Shown piece by piece: positions 10,803-21,370 of a DNA stretch of 64,000 bases. The notes under the pieces are model-generated. The model was not told where the DNA came from, ran no database searches, and was given only the letters and a program-made list of their open reading frames with translations. The stretch covers positions 784,501 through 848,500 of the forward strand of contig JAUPFP010000002.1 of assembly GCA_036925085.1 (NCBI GenBank), written 5' to 3'. The translations under genes were made by a program, and so were the position numbers. Each line of letters opens with the position of its first letter. Within the stretch, counting starts at the first letter, position 1. The stretch comes from Brachycybe producta (Eukaryota > Arthropoda > Diplopoda > Playtdesmida > Andrognathidae).

Positions 10803-12594
10803 ATTTCATTTGCTCTTCTAATAAACACTGTACACGACAAGTCACCAACTAGTATCCCAATTTCAATTCGAAAAATTAAAAGTACGAATTTAACAAGAAA
10901 AGCATTATTTTAATAAAAAACATTTTTTCTTAAAAAAACATGTTTTTTTTAAATAAAACATGTTTTTTTTTTTAACAAACATGTTTTTTTCCAACCCTGA
11001 ATCAAATTAGTCCATTGCTCGACTGTTCCTTAATTTGATTAACGGGAAGAAGTCTGAACAATGGACAAATTTGTTTTAATAATTCTTTAAAAACTAGAGG
11101 GCTGTGCCCCCAGACTCATTGCAACATGATTAGTTTCCTAACCTTCCGACTGGAACTAATGTTGTTCAGACCTCTTCAGACCTGTTCTGCCGTTCATCAA
11201 AATAGTAACCCCCACCTAGTATGGGGGCTAAGTGGAGGAGGCTAAGGGGGCGAAAGTTTTAAGTGGCGAGGGGCACAACCAAGCCTAGCTATGCCACTGT
11301 GGTTGGGTGGAAATTGTTTCATCTGAACTTCTTGAGATGTTTTCCAAATAGGAGCAGGGAGGTTTGTTCCCTGAGACTATTGGAGACTAATGGCTACAAG
11401 CTCATGAGCAGTAGGTAGTTTCCATGGGCCAGGTACATTATGCAGGCCCTGGACAGCTGCTTCTCATGGAGCCACATCGTAAAGCATTAGGTGGTTGTGG
11501 TTTGTTGGCAGTGGCAGGTATTTCCTAGGCCGAAAGTGGCACTTACGATGTTTGGCTTGAGAACATCAGTGACACACCCACTGCCCTGGAGACCACAAAG
11601 GCTGTAGCCACTGCTGAAGCTGTGGAGGCTGCATTTGAAGTAAAAATAGATGATTCGTCTAAGTTGAGAGATGGAGACCCCACTGAAGCAGATGTTTGCC
11701 CAGGGGAGTTTTTGTCCAAGTTGAAGACAGCCGGTAAAGGTCGCCAGATGTTCAAAGTGAATAGAGTTCCTACCTTCGAGGATTGTCTTTAGATTGCACC
11801 AAATCTAAGCATGAAGAGGCGAGACACCTTTGAGAATTCCTAAAGGAATGCCAGGATCACTTTACATTCTACTATATGGAGTTGGGTGAAACACCACTGG
11901 TCAAACATATGATAGATATCGGTGTGCAGCCTCCATTGCATGAAAGATTGCAATGAACTGCTCTGGCAGCATGGGCAATGAAGAGGAAAAAGGTATCGAA
12001 GATGTTGGAAGCAGGGAGACTCCAACTTTCATGCAGTCTCTACACAAGCCGTATTTTTCTTATGTGCAAGAAGAAGGGTGTGGCCTTTATTTTTGCATGG
12101 ACTACTGGAAACTGAATGCCCAGATGGAGCTGGATCAATATCAGTTACCTCAGACCGACGGCGCTCTCGATTTGCTTACCAGTGTAAAGTATTTTGCAAC
12201 TTTGGATCTTTCTAGTGGTTATTGGCAGACATGGAGAAATTAGCCTTTACTTGTTCTCATGGTCTGTTTCAATTCTGACAAATGTCTTTCAGACTCTGTA
12301 ATTCTCCTGCCACAATGCAAAAATCACTTGACCTCTTCTTAGTGGAACAAAAGGGGGGACCTGCTTGGTGTACCTGGACAATGTTATCATCTTTGATAAC
12401 ATGTTCAAGCAGTTTTCACTGTCCTTGGACTGTTATAAGGGACGAGCTGAAACTCCAGCCAAAAGTGTTTCTTCAGTTTTGACAGTCAAGTACCTCGGTC
12501 ATTTGGTTATTTCCGAGGGAGTTTCTCCAGATCAGGTGACCTGGGTAACAGATATTTCTTATACGAGTGTTTTCCATCCAATCTCTGAACCTAG

Positions 12595-14760
12595 AAAACA
12601 ATTGGGGAGGAGGTCAATCATGACACATGGTGGGATTTGTGATACTGCCTGCTGATGGTTCAGTAATATACTGTCCCATCATCTCTCTAATGTCACATCC
12701 CAACAATCATTTGATGAGTGGGGCAACATGTAGGGTGACAGCAACAGGTCCCACACCTTGCCCCACCACATCCATAACACAAAATGATTGTTGATCTAAA
12801 TCAACCAAAATAAAACATGGATAACCATTCCAACTAACAGCCACAATGTTGTTAAAGCCAGGAAGCAGTCATGTCCTCACCCACAGCTCTGGGAACAGCC
12901 CTTCCCCTGCAGTAATAGCCAGGTATTAGTATTTCTCCCTTCCTGGCTTGTTTTGCCAAAGAACCAGTCGGTTGTTGAGAAACACCTCATTTCTCGAACA
13001 CCAGACCTTAGTCCAATATGCTCCTCCTCCAGAATTGGAGGAGAAAAATCAGACACTGGTTGCAATCCTTGGAACATGAAGTTCTACTGCTGGGACTCCT
13101 TACGGGAATCATGAGATGACAATTAGTCTAGCCGGTTACCATGTGACTACTACCACCCTTAACCAGTGGTCTCACTTTAGGAACAACTTCTGATGATCGT
13201 CTCCACAGAGTTGACACTGGCATAACCTTCGTAGACCCCAAATTCTTTAGCAGTATCATACAAACTGAAGCCTGTCCAAGAATCTGAGCCCAGTTTGTTT
13301 AGGAGCAAAAGGACCCAGCAAATGTCAGTCTAGCTCCAGTACGTTCCTGTCCACGGGCAGTACTAGCACTACTTTTTGGATCTCCCTTCTTACTTTTCTT
13401 CACCTTTACCGTGCCCTGTAGTTGACTATGCATTTGAGGACTTGCCGAGTGGTGTGTCAACCTTCTTCAACCTTGAGGAGAGGAATACTCGCCTTAAATG
13501 CAAGAATCAGCTTACTCTTGCTTCCAGAAACCTTTGCAGATGCTCCACTGTCGGTCGGTGTTGGGGTCGCCCCCTGAGATCTTCATGCAACAGTTCCTAT
13601 CAGCTATGTTGGTCAGAGACAAGGAAGCTGTGATCCTTATCTGACCTTCATTCTGATCCACAGGAGGTCCTTGTTCCCTAATAGGGTTCCTACTTAAGGG
13701 GAAAATTTGGCAGGCTTGGACAGTTGTCCTTCTGGACTTTAAACTTATTTGGATTATTGGAGGTCTTAAGTTTTTGGATCTTAGCCGCCAATTTTGCCTT
13801 AACATATGCAAGTCCTCTTCCTTCTTTTCAAGAGGATTATTCAGTGTTCCAGCAGTTCATTATAAATGGAAAGGTCTTTTCCTTCTTCCTCTTCAATGTG
13901 AGAGGAGAGGTTGGAGTAGAAGGATGAGACAATTTCTGGACCTTTCCACCTCCAATCAGCTGAGTTTTACCAGGCGTGTTTTAGGAAAAAGTCAAAAGCT
14001 GAACAGCCTTTTCCATCCTCTACTCCTTTTTGTTCTGGGCAGGCTTCCAGTCTGAAGAGGTTCCAGCTACAGCCACCAGTGAACCTGTGGTTTGGCAGGA
14101 GCCCAGGTCACGCAAGCTCTCCAGACTTGTCATGGCCATTCTGACTGTGAGTAACCCCGCAACTGCTGGAGTAACCCCCTCTACTCCGTACTCCCCTTTT
14201 TTCACGGACTTACTCTTGTTTTGGAAGTTCTTGGCTGCACATTCAGCATACCCAGACAAAATATTTCTTCCCATTGGAAATCATGAAACCACCTTCACAC
14301 GCAACATGGGCCTTCACTTCATCCAATCATTCTGCTGGAAGACCTGGGTGCAGAGTATCCAACGAGTAGTCCTTGACAACAGCGACCTTTGGAACAGGGG
14401 TAGATGCACAACATACAGCTTCACTCCATATCTTACTGCAAATACCGCTCGAACAAATTTCCACTTGTTCCTTGGGTTTCACCGGCCAAAGTACTGCCAG
14501 CCAATGGCAGAGCAGAATCCACTGCATGTACCATGGCCGGTTCCCTTTTAACCAGTACATTGGAGGATTTCTCCATGGTTGGCACAATGGAATCCACCGT
14601 ATGCACTGTCACAAAGGTTCCTTCGACACATGATGATGTGGCTTTTTAGTCTCAGAGTCCAACATAGCCTCTTCACTGGAGTGAAGAAAGCTAGTTGGTC
14701 CTAGAGACCAAAAGCTCTGGACATCGACCTCTCCCCTGAAAAGACAAGAAAGAACATTGG
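12595..14760 (-). mobile_element. Ty3/Gypsy fossil: third-ORF region (minus strand)
   Basis: Minus-strand text follows the third ORF of the young element (18725-21370). The best match is its C-terminal domain at about 12.6-13.1 kb (words such as FLNNRL, LLGCDI and the run after QQSF), then weaker Ser/Lys-rich text up to about 14.7 kb. It is broken many times. Its survival next to an old pol and gag shows that the third ORF belongs to the family and is not a one-off capture. The orientation is opposite to the pol fossil at 8.7-12.57 kb; the junction is at about 12.57-12.60 kb. Confidence 0.75.
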
Positions 14761-15399
14761 TTAATGTCAGTTTGTTTTGGTGAGAATGATTTTCCCCATG
14801 TAAATACCACAAGAAAAACCATTCCCACCATATGTGGAAAACGAGATTGTACACCGATATCTATTTGGGTGGACACAAGATGATGTCCATCTAAAGTTGA
14901 AATGTTATCAAACAGTCAATTACTGATTGACATGCAAATAACCATAAGTGACATACATAAAAAACCATAAAGTATGTACTCGACATCATTATGTGCTTTT
15001 CCTTTGCATTTCTCCTCCTCCATATTAAACTTTTTTTAAAAAAATTTTTTTTTGAAAAGTTAGTGGCTGCCGTCATTTTTTTGTTTTTAAGAAAAAAAAT
15101 GGCAGTTATTTGCAAATGTAGGTGGCAATAGCCTTTGTCGCTGAGGATTAGCAGCTAAGATGTTTTTAGCAAATGCATCCTTCCTTTTCCTGCCACAAAG
15201 AGGTGAACATGCTGAATTCTTCTGATCATCCAAAAAATAACTATCTGAACAGTCAAAATTGTTCACCAGAAGATGTGGTAGGCTTGCCAATAAGATCATC
15301 ACCATTTTCTGTCCATCAGGACATGTTCCACCACTCAGAATAGTCCAACATCCATTAAAAACAGAGTTAGATGATGGTAGAAGTTATCTACCACCCAAA
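14760..15399. other. Unassigned spacer between ORF3 and gag remnants
   Basis: In the young element this position is occupied by about 5.9 kb of pol; here only about 640 bp of unrecognised, partly T-rich sequence is present. A facing pair of T- and A-runs lies at 15031-15105. Confidence 0.4.
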
Positions 15400-16110
15400 C
15401 TCCGTCAGAGCAGGCAACCAGCAATCCTCCACCAGGGAGCAGGGATAATATACACTTGACCACCAATATAGGTGGTCAGATATGGGTGCTCACTTAAGTT
15501 ACCGTGTAAACTATTTGGTATCTCCGAACTTCTGCCTGGTTTCAACTGTGCAGTTGTGGTAACCTTCGGAACTACCACCTTAGGAAACTTTGCTACAAGT
15601 TGACCAAACCAAAACAAGGCCCCAACTGTTTCGGCTGCATTCTGCTACCAGAAGTAAAACTTTTAACAGGGTTAGCTGGCCGTGCCTGTTCACCACCCAT
15701 AGTAACTATCTCGTTCTTCTTCCCCTGGACCTATGTCTCTGTTTGACAACCATATTCTTTGGTTGCTCACCCATATGGACTGTAGAGGTGCTTAGCAAGC
15801 TTCAGAAAAAGTAACCAACTCAGGTCACAAAAGCTAAAATGGTCTCTTGCCCAGTCCACGTCTGGATCGCATTCCGCACAGTAAGCATAAAACTTGTTTG
15901 CGGCACCATCCAGCAAACTAGTGAAATAGCTGCATGTGGCTGCCGAAGCCTGTGAAAATACAGCAACATCAACTTCCAATGGTGCTCAACCCGTCTACTG
16001 TGGGGAAATGGTCCCTCACAGAAAAAGTTGGATTTAAGCTGTTTCCAGCAGAATGGCTCGGTGGAAACGCCAACTATGTGGACATTGTACTGGTCGTACA
16101 ATGACTTAAC
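15400..16110 (-). mobile_element. Ty3/Gypsy fossil: gag region (minus strand)
   Basis: Minus-strand text matches the gag of 27258-29033: a capsid-core stretch (LLDG motif with following Tyr/Asp/Trp pattern) at about 15.85-15.97 kb and the tail after the zinc-knuckle region at about 15.41-15.62 kb. Several breaks. It may extend to about 16.4 kb, where similarity becomes unclear. Likely the same insertion as the ORF3 remnant. Confidence 0.65.
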
Positions 16111-16399
16111 AACGAGACTCACTTTGGCCCGAAGGAACCGTATTACCAGGATGTCTGATGGCGAATGATGGTGACAAGATGATATGAAGTTGGCAGTCTC
16201 CAGTGGTTTTCCACCGTCGAGAAATGGCGGGACAAAGCAGAAATCACTGGTAATCCCACGCGAATGTATGGGACTGAACTAAATTGTCCTGGAGGCTTCT
16301 GCAAGGCACGTGGTTGAGTGGCCCGACCAACGAAAAAATGTACATCCAAAATGCCCATAATGACACCTTTTCGAAGACATCTTCTACTGGTTTCTAGTG

Positions 16400-17580
16400 T
16401 GAAAGTGCAACCCTAAATATACGGAAAGAATTCTTTGATCTGATCTACCTCTGTGCCAAGGAAGCAACTAAAGATGCTACCTACATCGGTAAAAAACCAG
16501 AGACAGTAGGTCGCACCAATGTCATCAATGAGACTACAGAAAACCCCGGACAGGCATTGCCTCGTACTGCAGACATTCCTAAAGTAGTTTAACTTAAAAG
16601 CCTCTGTCAACCGACTCAACCGGTGGAAACCAGATGAAGAACTGCAGAGAAGCTAACAAGAACACCAGAAAAAAAATGGAAAGGCCCAGGAGAAGATCCA
16701 GAAGGGAAGCAAACAAGAATTTTCAAGAGCCTTAACGTATACAACTGATGAAAAACTGTTAGACGACCGTAAAACAAGTGTATCCGTTATGTACACGAGG
16801 ACGTGCCTCTGGCAAAGTACGGTGTGTGTGACGATCCATATACCCATATACCGTATATCCATATACCCCTGCACTTTGGCAATCCCAAACATCTCTGCAC
16901 TCATTCCCTCCTTTCATCCTGTAGATAAACCTGGGCTGTTTGAGTCAGACTTCATTAATTTAAACTGTCTAAACTGGAAAGGTCAATCTACAAAAGCAAC
17001 TTAACAATTTATCTGATAACTGATCTTGAAATGATCTTGTTTTCTTTGGGACAACCCTTTAATTTGTTGTGATGTTTTCAAAATTAAAAGTTCCTTAACC
17101 TTTTTCACTGGACAACCTTGTTTTCTTTTTGGACACATATGAGGATAAGAGATTTTCTTTGCCGTTATCATCAGATTTCGTAGTGCAAGATGTTTGTAGC
17201 AAGATGTACCGACCAATCGGTAGGTCACAAAAAGTGACCTACCGAGTTGATCTACCCGAAATCGGTTAACATTTAATTGACGATCCTATTTTTGTCGATT
17301 AGCAGTAAATCAGCAAAAATCGGTTCTTCAAAATCGGCTAGGTACAGCCTTAATTTTAAGCATCTTCTTCAGATTATTTTATCCATTGTTGCTGCGACTG
17401 TAGCAGCAAATATTCGACAAACAAAAATTAGCCAATGCCATGCCAAAAGCCAAATGGAAGTAGGGACTAGTTTGTCGCACAATTATAATTAATTTTGAAT
17501 CAAATTCTTAAAAGCTGTTCTGCTCGTCATTTCTCAGAAACAAGACAACTTAGAACTATTGTGATGGACCCTTCTTGACT
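16400..17580. other. No recognised gene
   Basis: Short open frames only, none with a recognisable domain. A short CCATATACC repeat lies at 16836-16870. Treated as unassigned, possibly old repeat. Confidence 0.4.
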
Positions 17581-17584
17581 AGAT

Positions 17585-17721
17585 AGAATCTGCTTAATTT
17601 TCGATACGAGACGAATTTCGCACTGGTATCTCAAGTGAGTGGCTAGGTCACTTATTCTTATGGCACGGGACCACTAGGCCAATATAATACCTATTTAGGT
17701 CCTCACTGGCCTGGTTAAAAA
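17585..17721 (-). repeat. Left half of an interrupted dispersed repeat H
   Basis: Text such as GTGAGTGGCTAGGTCACTTA and CCAATATAATACCTATTTAG matches the reverse complement of 44840-44940. The other half resumes at 30976 (CTCACAGTCTTGAGGATC). The last nine bases, GGTTAAAAA, are the left copy of a target duplication. Confidence 0.8.
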
Positions 17722-17847
17722 GGGACTGGCTCACTACAGCTAACTGGGTCACTACAGCTACTAGGCTCACTACAGCTAGTAGGGTCACTACAGCTACCAA
17801 AAAGAAAATATAGACCTTTATTTCATCAAAAGGGTCACTACAGCTAC

Positions 17848-18647
17848 TGTAACGTCCCGCCGGACCGTTACCATACCCCAGTAAGTTCACCCCAAAAAGG
17901 ACGTAAAACTTACCGCTAAACCGGCTCCTTACGGGGACGGGACCGTACCCGTAGCCGTCTCCCGCACGGTGCTCCTTGAGTTGTGCCGGCTCCTGGAGCC
18001 ACCCACGACGGACACGACGAAAAACCACGCCGCCACGCCGAGAATATCGTGGTAGAACACCAGTTCTACCGCGAGCCGACACGAAGACCGGCCGAAACAA
18101 GTCGGAAAGACGGTGGTGTTGTTCCCCAAACCGGACAACCCACCCTCCGCGGTACTTCCCCAAAGAAACGACACGGACACAAAGTAAAATGAATATAAAA
18201 GTGGATTTATTCACACTTACGATGATTAGATGCATAAAACGATGGCAGTGATATTTACACAACTTGGCTGGTAAACTTCTACCAGCCAAGCCCCCATAAA
18301 TATACAAACAAGCACAGGCCTAATGGCCAAAGGCACAAAAGAAGAAGATGAGGCACTGGCCAGTGGAGGTCTCCTTGACCTCCACCCACAGGTCTTCTCA
18401 GTCTCACAGCCTACAACCCACTGCCCAGATCCTGTGGTTGACTAGGCCACAGGAAACCTCCAGGCAACTCCACCTGGAGGGGACAGAGGTCACTTCTGAC
18501 CTCTCACCCATAGACTTCATGGTGAGAGGTCTGCTGGCACCAAAATGGCGTCCGTCCCAACAGCCTACTGTAGCTGTCAGGCAGACCACCATAGGGAAAT
18601 TCGTCTGCTCCACCAAAGTTAAAATTGGAGCAGACCAGGTTGCCACA
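17848..18647 (-). repeat. 3' LTR of the young Gypsy
   Basis: 800 bp, TGTAACGTCCCGCC...GTTGCCACA as read on +. On the minus strand AATAAATCCACTTTTATAT (a polyadenylation-type hexamer plus an AT-rich box) lies at about 18190-18210. It is nearly identical to 29664-30460. Confidence 0.97.
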
Positions 18648-18663
18648 ATCCTCTCAACTTCCC
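18648..18663 (-). promoter_or_regulatory. Polypurine-like tract
   Basis: The minus strand reads GGGAAGTTGAGAGGAT directly before the 3' LTR, mostly purine. This is the expected plus-strand primer position. Confidence 0.65.
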
Positions 18664-18724
18664 TGTTCCGTCTCGGGAACAGGTCAGTCAAGCCAGGCAG
18701 GATTGCCCCCCGAACCTGACCTTC

Positions 18725-21370
18725 TTAGGGACCGGACGGCTTCTCTGGCGGTGTCGCGAAAGTGGAGCCCATCCACTCCGCAGCCCACCGACGTGCCCAC
18801 CACAAGCACATCTGGGTGTTACGCCACCCAAAACCAGTATCGAAGACCGTCCCCCTAAGACGGCTTTCCTCCAGGGCTCGGAATTCCTCGAAAGGAATAT
18901 CCTGGAGTTGCGGACGCGTGTGAAGCGTCCGACTTGTTAGGAGGTCTACCAGGGCAACCGCGGGCTCGGTCTCGCACCCTGGTAGAGGCTCAGTGATAAA
19001 CTGTCCAGCCATACCTCCTAGGTCGCATCCCAGCAAACGTTGGATGAATGGGGCTGCACGCCGGGCTAGACGAACTATCCCGGCATCTAGTCCCACCACA
19101 TCCAAAATAGCAAACGTTTGCTGGACCGGATTCACGACCATGACAACCGGAAAACCTCCACAACCAAACGCCACAACATGGCGCATGTTGTACGGCGGTA
19201 GCCTTGCTACCCACGGCTCTGGAAGTGGCTCATCCAGACGGTAGTAGCCGTGGTATTGGCAACCCTCCATTCCCTGTTGGTCCTGCCAGAGACCAAGCCG
19301 GTTATTCAGATACACCTCTGCATCTGAATACGGGGGCAATGCGCCAATACGCCGTCCCTCAGCCTCAGGCCTAGGGGAGGTTGACGTTTCAGGTCCTAGG
19401 GTATCGAATACCCCGCCGCCATGGACCGGAGAGAAGGTCGTACCCCCACTGGGGGTCACGGGGTCACGTTTAGCGGGAACACTAACTCCTGCAACCGAGG
19501 TTCCTTCGCCCTTAGGTGAGGGCAAAGTCACACGGTGCAGGGTTCCCACCGCTCGAACCCGCAGGCTCGAGACCGCATCCACGTTCGGGGAGGATGGAGG
19601 CGTGCCGACCAAAACGTCGCGCATCGACCTACCATCCATCCGCGCCGCCCCTTCGGGACGGGTATGGACCGGTTGACTCCCGGCCGGCGTGCTTGCCTGA
19701 GCACGCCGGGACTCCTCCTTTTCCGCCACGACGCCTCCAGTTTCGGCTCCCTGGCGCCTACTACTGGAGGGTGTCGGACTTCCCTTCCTCTCACGTTTGG
19801 ACCTCTTATGGTCCTTCTTCTTTTTCTTTTTCTTCCCGTGAGAGGAAGGTTGACCATGCGTCGGGTCAGACTTAACTGACCCCGACGACTTACTGGGCCG
19901 ATCGGGCTGAGGCGGGTGGTTAGCCCCCTTCGCCCTCTCGGACTCCTTCTTCGAAGGTTTTCCGGCCGGAGCCGTACTCTTCTTTGAAGAAGTGCCCTTA
20001 GCCGAGGTGACAGTCGAGGATGACTGTCCGGAGACAAATCTTCCTCGACCATCCCGAAGGAGAGACTTCTCCTTCGGTGCAAGAGTCGGCTGACTCTTGC
20101 TACCAGTCGCTTTGGCTTCCGCACCATGGGCTGGTGCACTGGAAGCCTGCATCGCCTCCCTCTCGGCGATTCGCTTCTGGCCAGCGATGGTCGTGGCACT
20201 CGCAATCGGCGGGACGCCACGACCGACAGGAGGTTCCCCTGTTTTGAGCGGACTCCGGGCGGGCATTCCCTGCAGGGGAGGGAACTCCGCAGCCCGGCGC
20301 TCAAACTCCTGCCGCTCTCCTGCACCGACCGCACGAGCGATCTGTCGGTGCAGGCTCGCTGCTTGAGCTTGAAGCCGTTTGAGCTTATCCTCTAAGCTCT
20401 CGGGCTTCCGAGGTTCGGAGGCCTTTCCTCGACCTGAGGACCTGGCCTTCTTGCCTCGAGAGCGTTCAGCCACTGGTGGGGTGTGAGGGCGGGACCTCTT
20501 TTGTCCCTTACCACCACCACCACTCACAGATTTTCCCATTTTACCGGGAGCAGGTACTGGAGGCTGGGTAGCCTTCTTCTCTGCTCGCCGGTCCCTCTTC
20601 AGGTTGTCCGACCGCCAGCCAGAGGGGCCAGCTACTGCTTCGGGCGAACCCGATCCAGCAGCCGGCTTCTCTGGCCAAGCAGCCCCTGGACAACCTTCAG
20701 GGTGGGCGAGAGTTTCCGCTCGAAGCCCCACAGCAGGCGTGAACTTCTTCAACGCCTCCTCCTTAGCTTTGAGCAGAGCCTCTCTCTCTGCGAGAGCCTT
20801 GGCTCTGGCAGTGATCCGTGCGGCTCCGGACTTTTTCTTGCGCTTCTTTGCGCCGTCCTTCCTCACCTGCACGGTTGGAAACTCCCCGACGAAGCACCGA
20901 CGGTCCCCGACCAGGAAGCCTCCTTCCTGGACCATGTCCCGTCTAGCTTCGTCCAACCGATCCAAGCGGTCTTCTTCTTCGGCCAAGGACACAGCCACGG
21001 CCTCCAAAGACATTGGATCGGCGGGAAGTACTCCGGGGGATCCCGTCCCAGACGGTTTACCCTCGGAGGCCGAACTACTCCCGTCAGACTCCGAAGAGCC
21101 CTCTGAAGAGGCGTTGCGGCTCCGCCACTGCCTTGAGGCGTCCACCACCGAATCAACGGTGGTTTCGACCTCCATCTCCGTGTCGATGACTAAGGACGCT
21201 CCCAAAGAGACGTCCTCACTGTCCTCGACCACCCTAGACCAATCTAGGAGGTCTCGAACAGCCGGAGACCCGGGTTCCGGGGTACTAGCGGTTACCACAC
21301 CGGTAGCCGCCTTCCCCCCATCAACACCCGCTTCTGCAGCCTCACCAACCGGGGAAACTACCGCCGCCAC
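18725..21370 (-). CDS. Third ORF of the young Gypsy, non-env, 881 aa
   Basis: It begins 13 bases before the pol stop, in another frame, and fills the slot where env lies in env-bearing Gypsy elements. No signal peptide, transmembrane segment or Cys-rich ectodomain is visible, so an envelope role is unlikely. About residues 1-650 are low-complexity and charged: an acidic Ser/Glu stretch, a basic RKKKKSG-type stretch with a likely coiled coil (AKALAEREALLKAKEEALKK), then Ser/Lys/Pro-rich text with KKKKKKDHKRSKRERK resembling a nuclear-localisation or nucleic-acid-binding tail. About the last 200 residues look folded (VYLNNRLGLW, PVVMVVNPVQQTF, LLGCDLGGMAGQFI). Related text survives in the fossil at 12.6-14.7 kb. 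The function is unknown; a nucleic-acid- or chromatin-binding accessory protein is an inference from composition only. Expression could be by coupling to pol or from a spliced RNA. Confidence 0.85.
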   Translation of the reverse strand: MAAVVSPVGEAAEAGVDGGKAATGVVTASTPEPGSPAVRDLLDWSRVVEDSEDVSLGASLVIDTEMEVETTVDSVVDASRQWRSRNASSEGSSESDGSSSASEGKPSGTGSPGVLPADPMSLEAVAVSLAEEEDRLDRLDEARRDMVQEGGFLVGDRRCFVGEFPTVQVRKDGAKKRKKKSGAARITARAKALAEREALLKAKEEALKKFTPAVGLRAETLAHPEGCPGAAWPEKPAAGSGSPEAVAGPSGWRSDNLKRDRRAEKKATQPPVPAPGKMGKSVSGGGGKGQKRSRPHTPPVAERSRGKKARSSGRGKASEPRKPESLEDKLKRLQAQAASLHRQIARAVGAGERQEFERRAAEFPPLQGMPARSPLKTGEPPVGRGVPPIASATTIAGQKRIAEREAMQASSAPAHGAEAKATGSKSQPTLAPKEKSLLRDGRGRFVSGQSSSTVTSAKGTSSKKSTAPAGKPSKKESERAKGANHPPQPDRPSKSSGSVKSDPTHGQPSSHGKKKKKKKDHKRSKRERKGSPTPSSSRRQGAETGGVVAEKEESRRAQASTPAGSQPVHTRPEGAARMDGRSMRDVLVGTPPSSPNVDAVSSLRVRAVGTLHRVTLPSPKGEGTSVAGVSVPAKRDPVTPSGGTTFSPVHGGGVFDTLGPETSTSPRPEAEGRRIGALPPYSDAEVYLNNRLGLWQDQQGMEGCQYHGYYRLDEPLPEPWVARLPPYNMRHVVAFGCGGFPVVMVVNPVQQTFAILDVVGLDAGIVRLARRAAPFIQRLLGCDLGGMAGQFITEPLPGCETEPAVALVDLLTSRTLHTRPQLQDIPFEEFRALEESRLRGTVFDTGFGWRNTQMCLWWARRWAAEWMGSTFATPPEKPSGP

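Larger units (their letters stand above)
10037..10999. mobile_element. Second hAT-like element nested in the first
   Basis: Ends CAGGGTTGG and CCAACCCTG, flanked by an exact 8-bp duplication AATCAAAT (10029-10036 and 11000-11007). Just inside both ends are long facing runs of AAAACA/TGTTTT text, so the ends can fold back. The interior has a TA microsatellite and a third element. No transposase seen. Confidence 0.9.
9662..11299. mobile_element. hAT-type non-autonomous element (outer of three nested)
   Basis: Terminal inverted repeats CAGTGGTGTAGCTAGGC and GCCTAGCTATGCCACTG, flanked by an exact 8-bp target duplication TGGTTGGG (9654-9661 and 11300-11307). CAGTG ends and 8-bp duplications define the hAT superfamily. 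The interior is partly palindromic (CTCCAGTTTTTAAAGAATTA left against AATAATTCTTTAAAAACTAG right) and has no transposase. It interrupts the Gypsy fossil and is itself interrupted at 10037-10999. Confidence 0.92.
8690..12570 (+). mobile_element. Ty3/Gypsy fossil: pol region (plus strand)
   Basis: Translated + text follows the pol of the young element at 21358-27252: its N-terminal segment near 8.7-9.1 kb, the protease region near 9.2-9.5 kb, the linker near 11.3-11.9 kb and the reverse transcriptase region to about 12.57 kb. The RNase H and integrase regions were not found. It is broken in many places (well over ten) and interrupted by a 1.6-kb hAT insertion (9662-11299), so it is old. It is in the opposite orientation to the gag and ORF3 remnants that follow. 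Confidence 0.85.

Noticed and set aside
17648-18307. 219-residue frame in the LTR, repeated at 29446-30123
   Set aside because: Present because the LTR is duplicated; it crosses the LTR edge and has no domain.
18725-21370. Third ORF as an envelope gene
   Set aside because: Position fits, but there is no signal peptide, membrane segment, furin-like site with fusion peptide or Cys-rich ectodomain.
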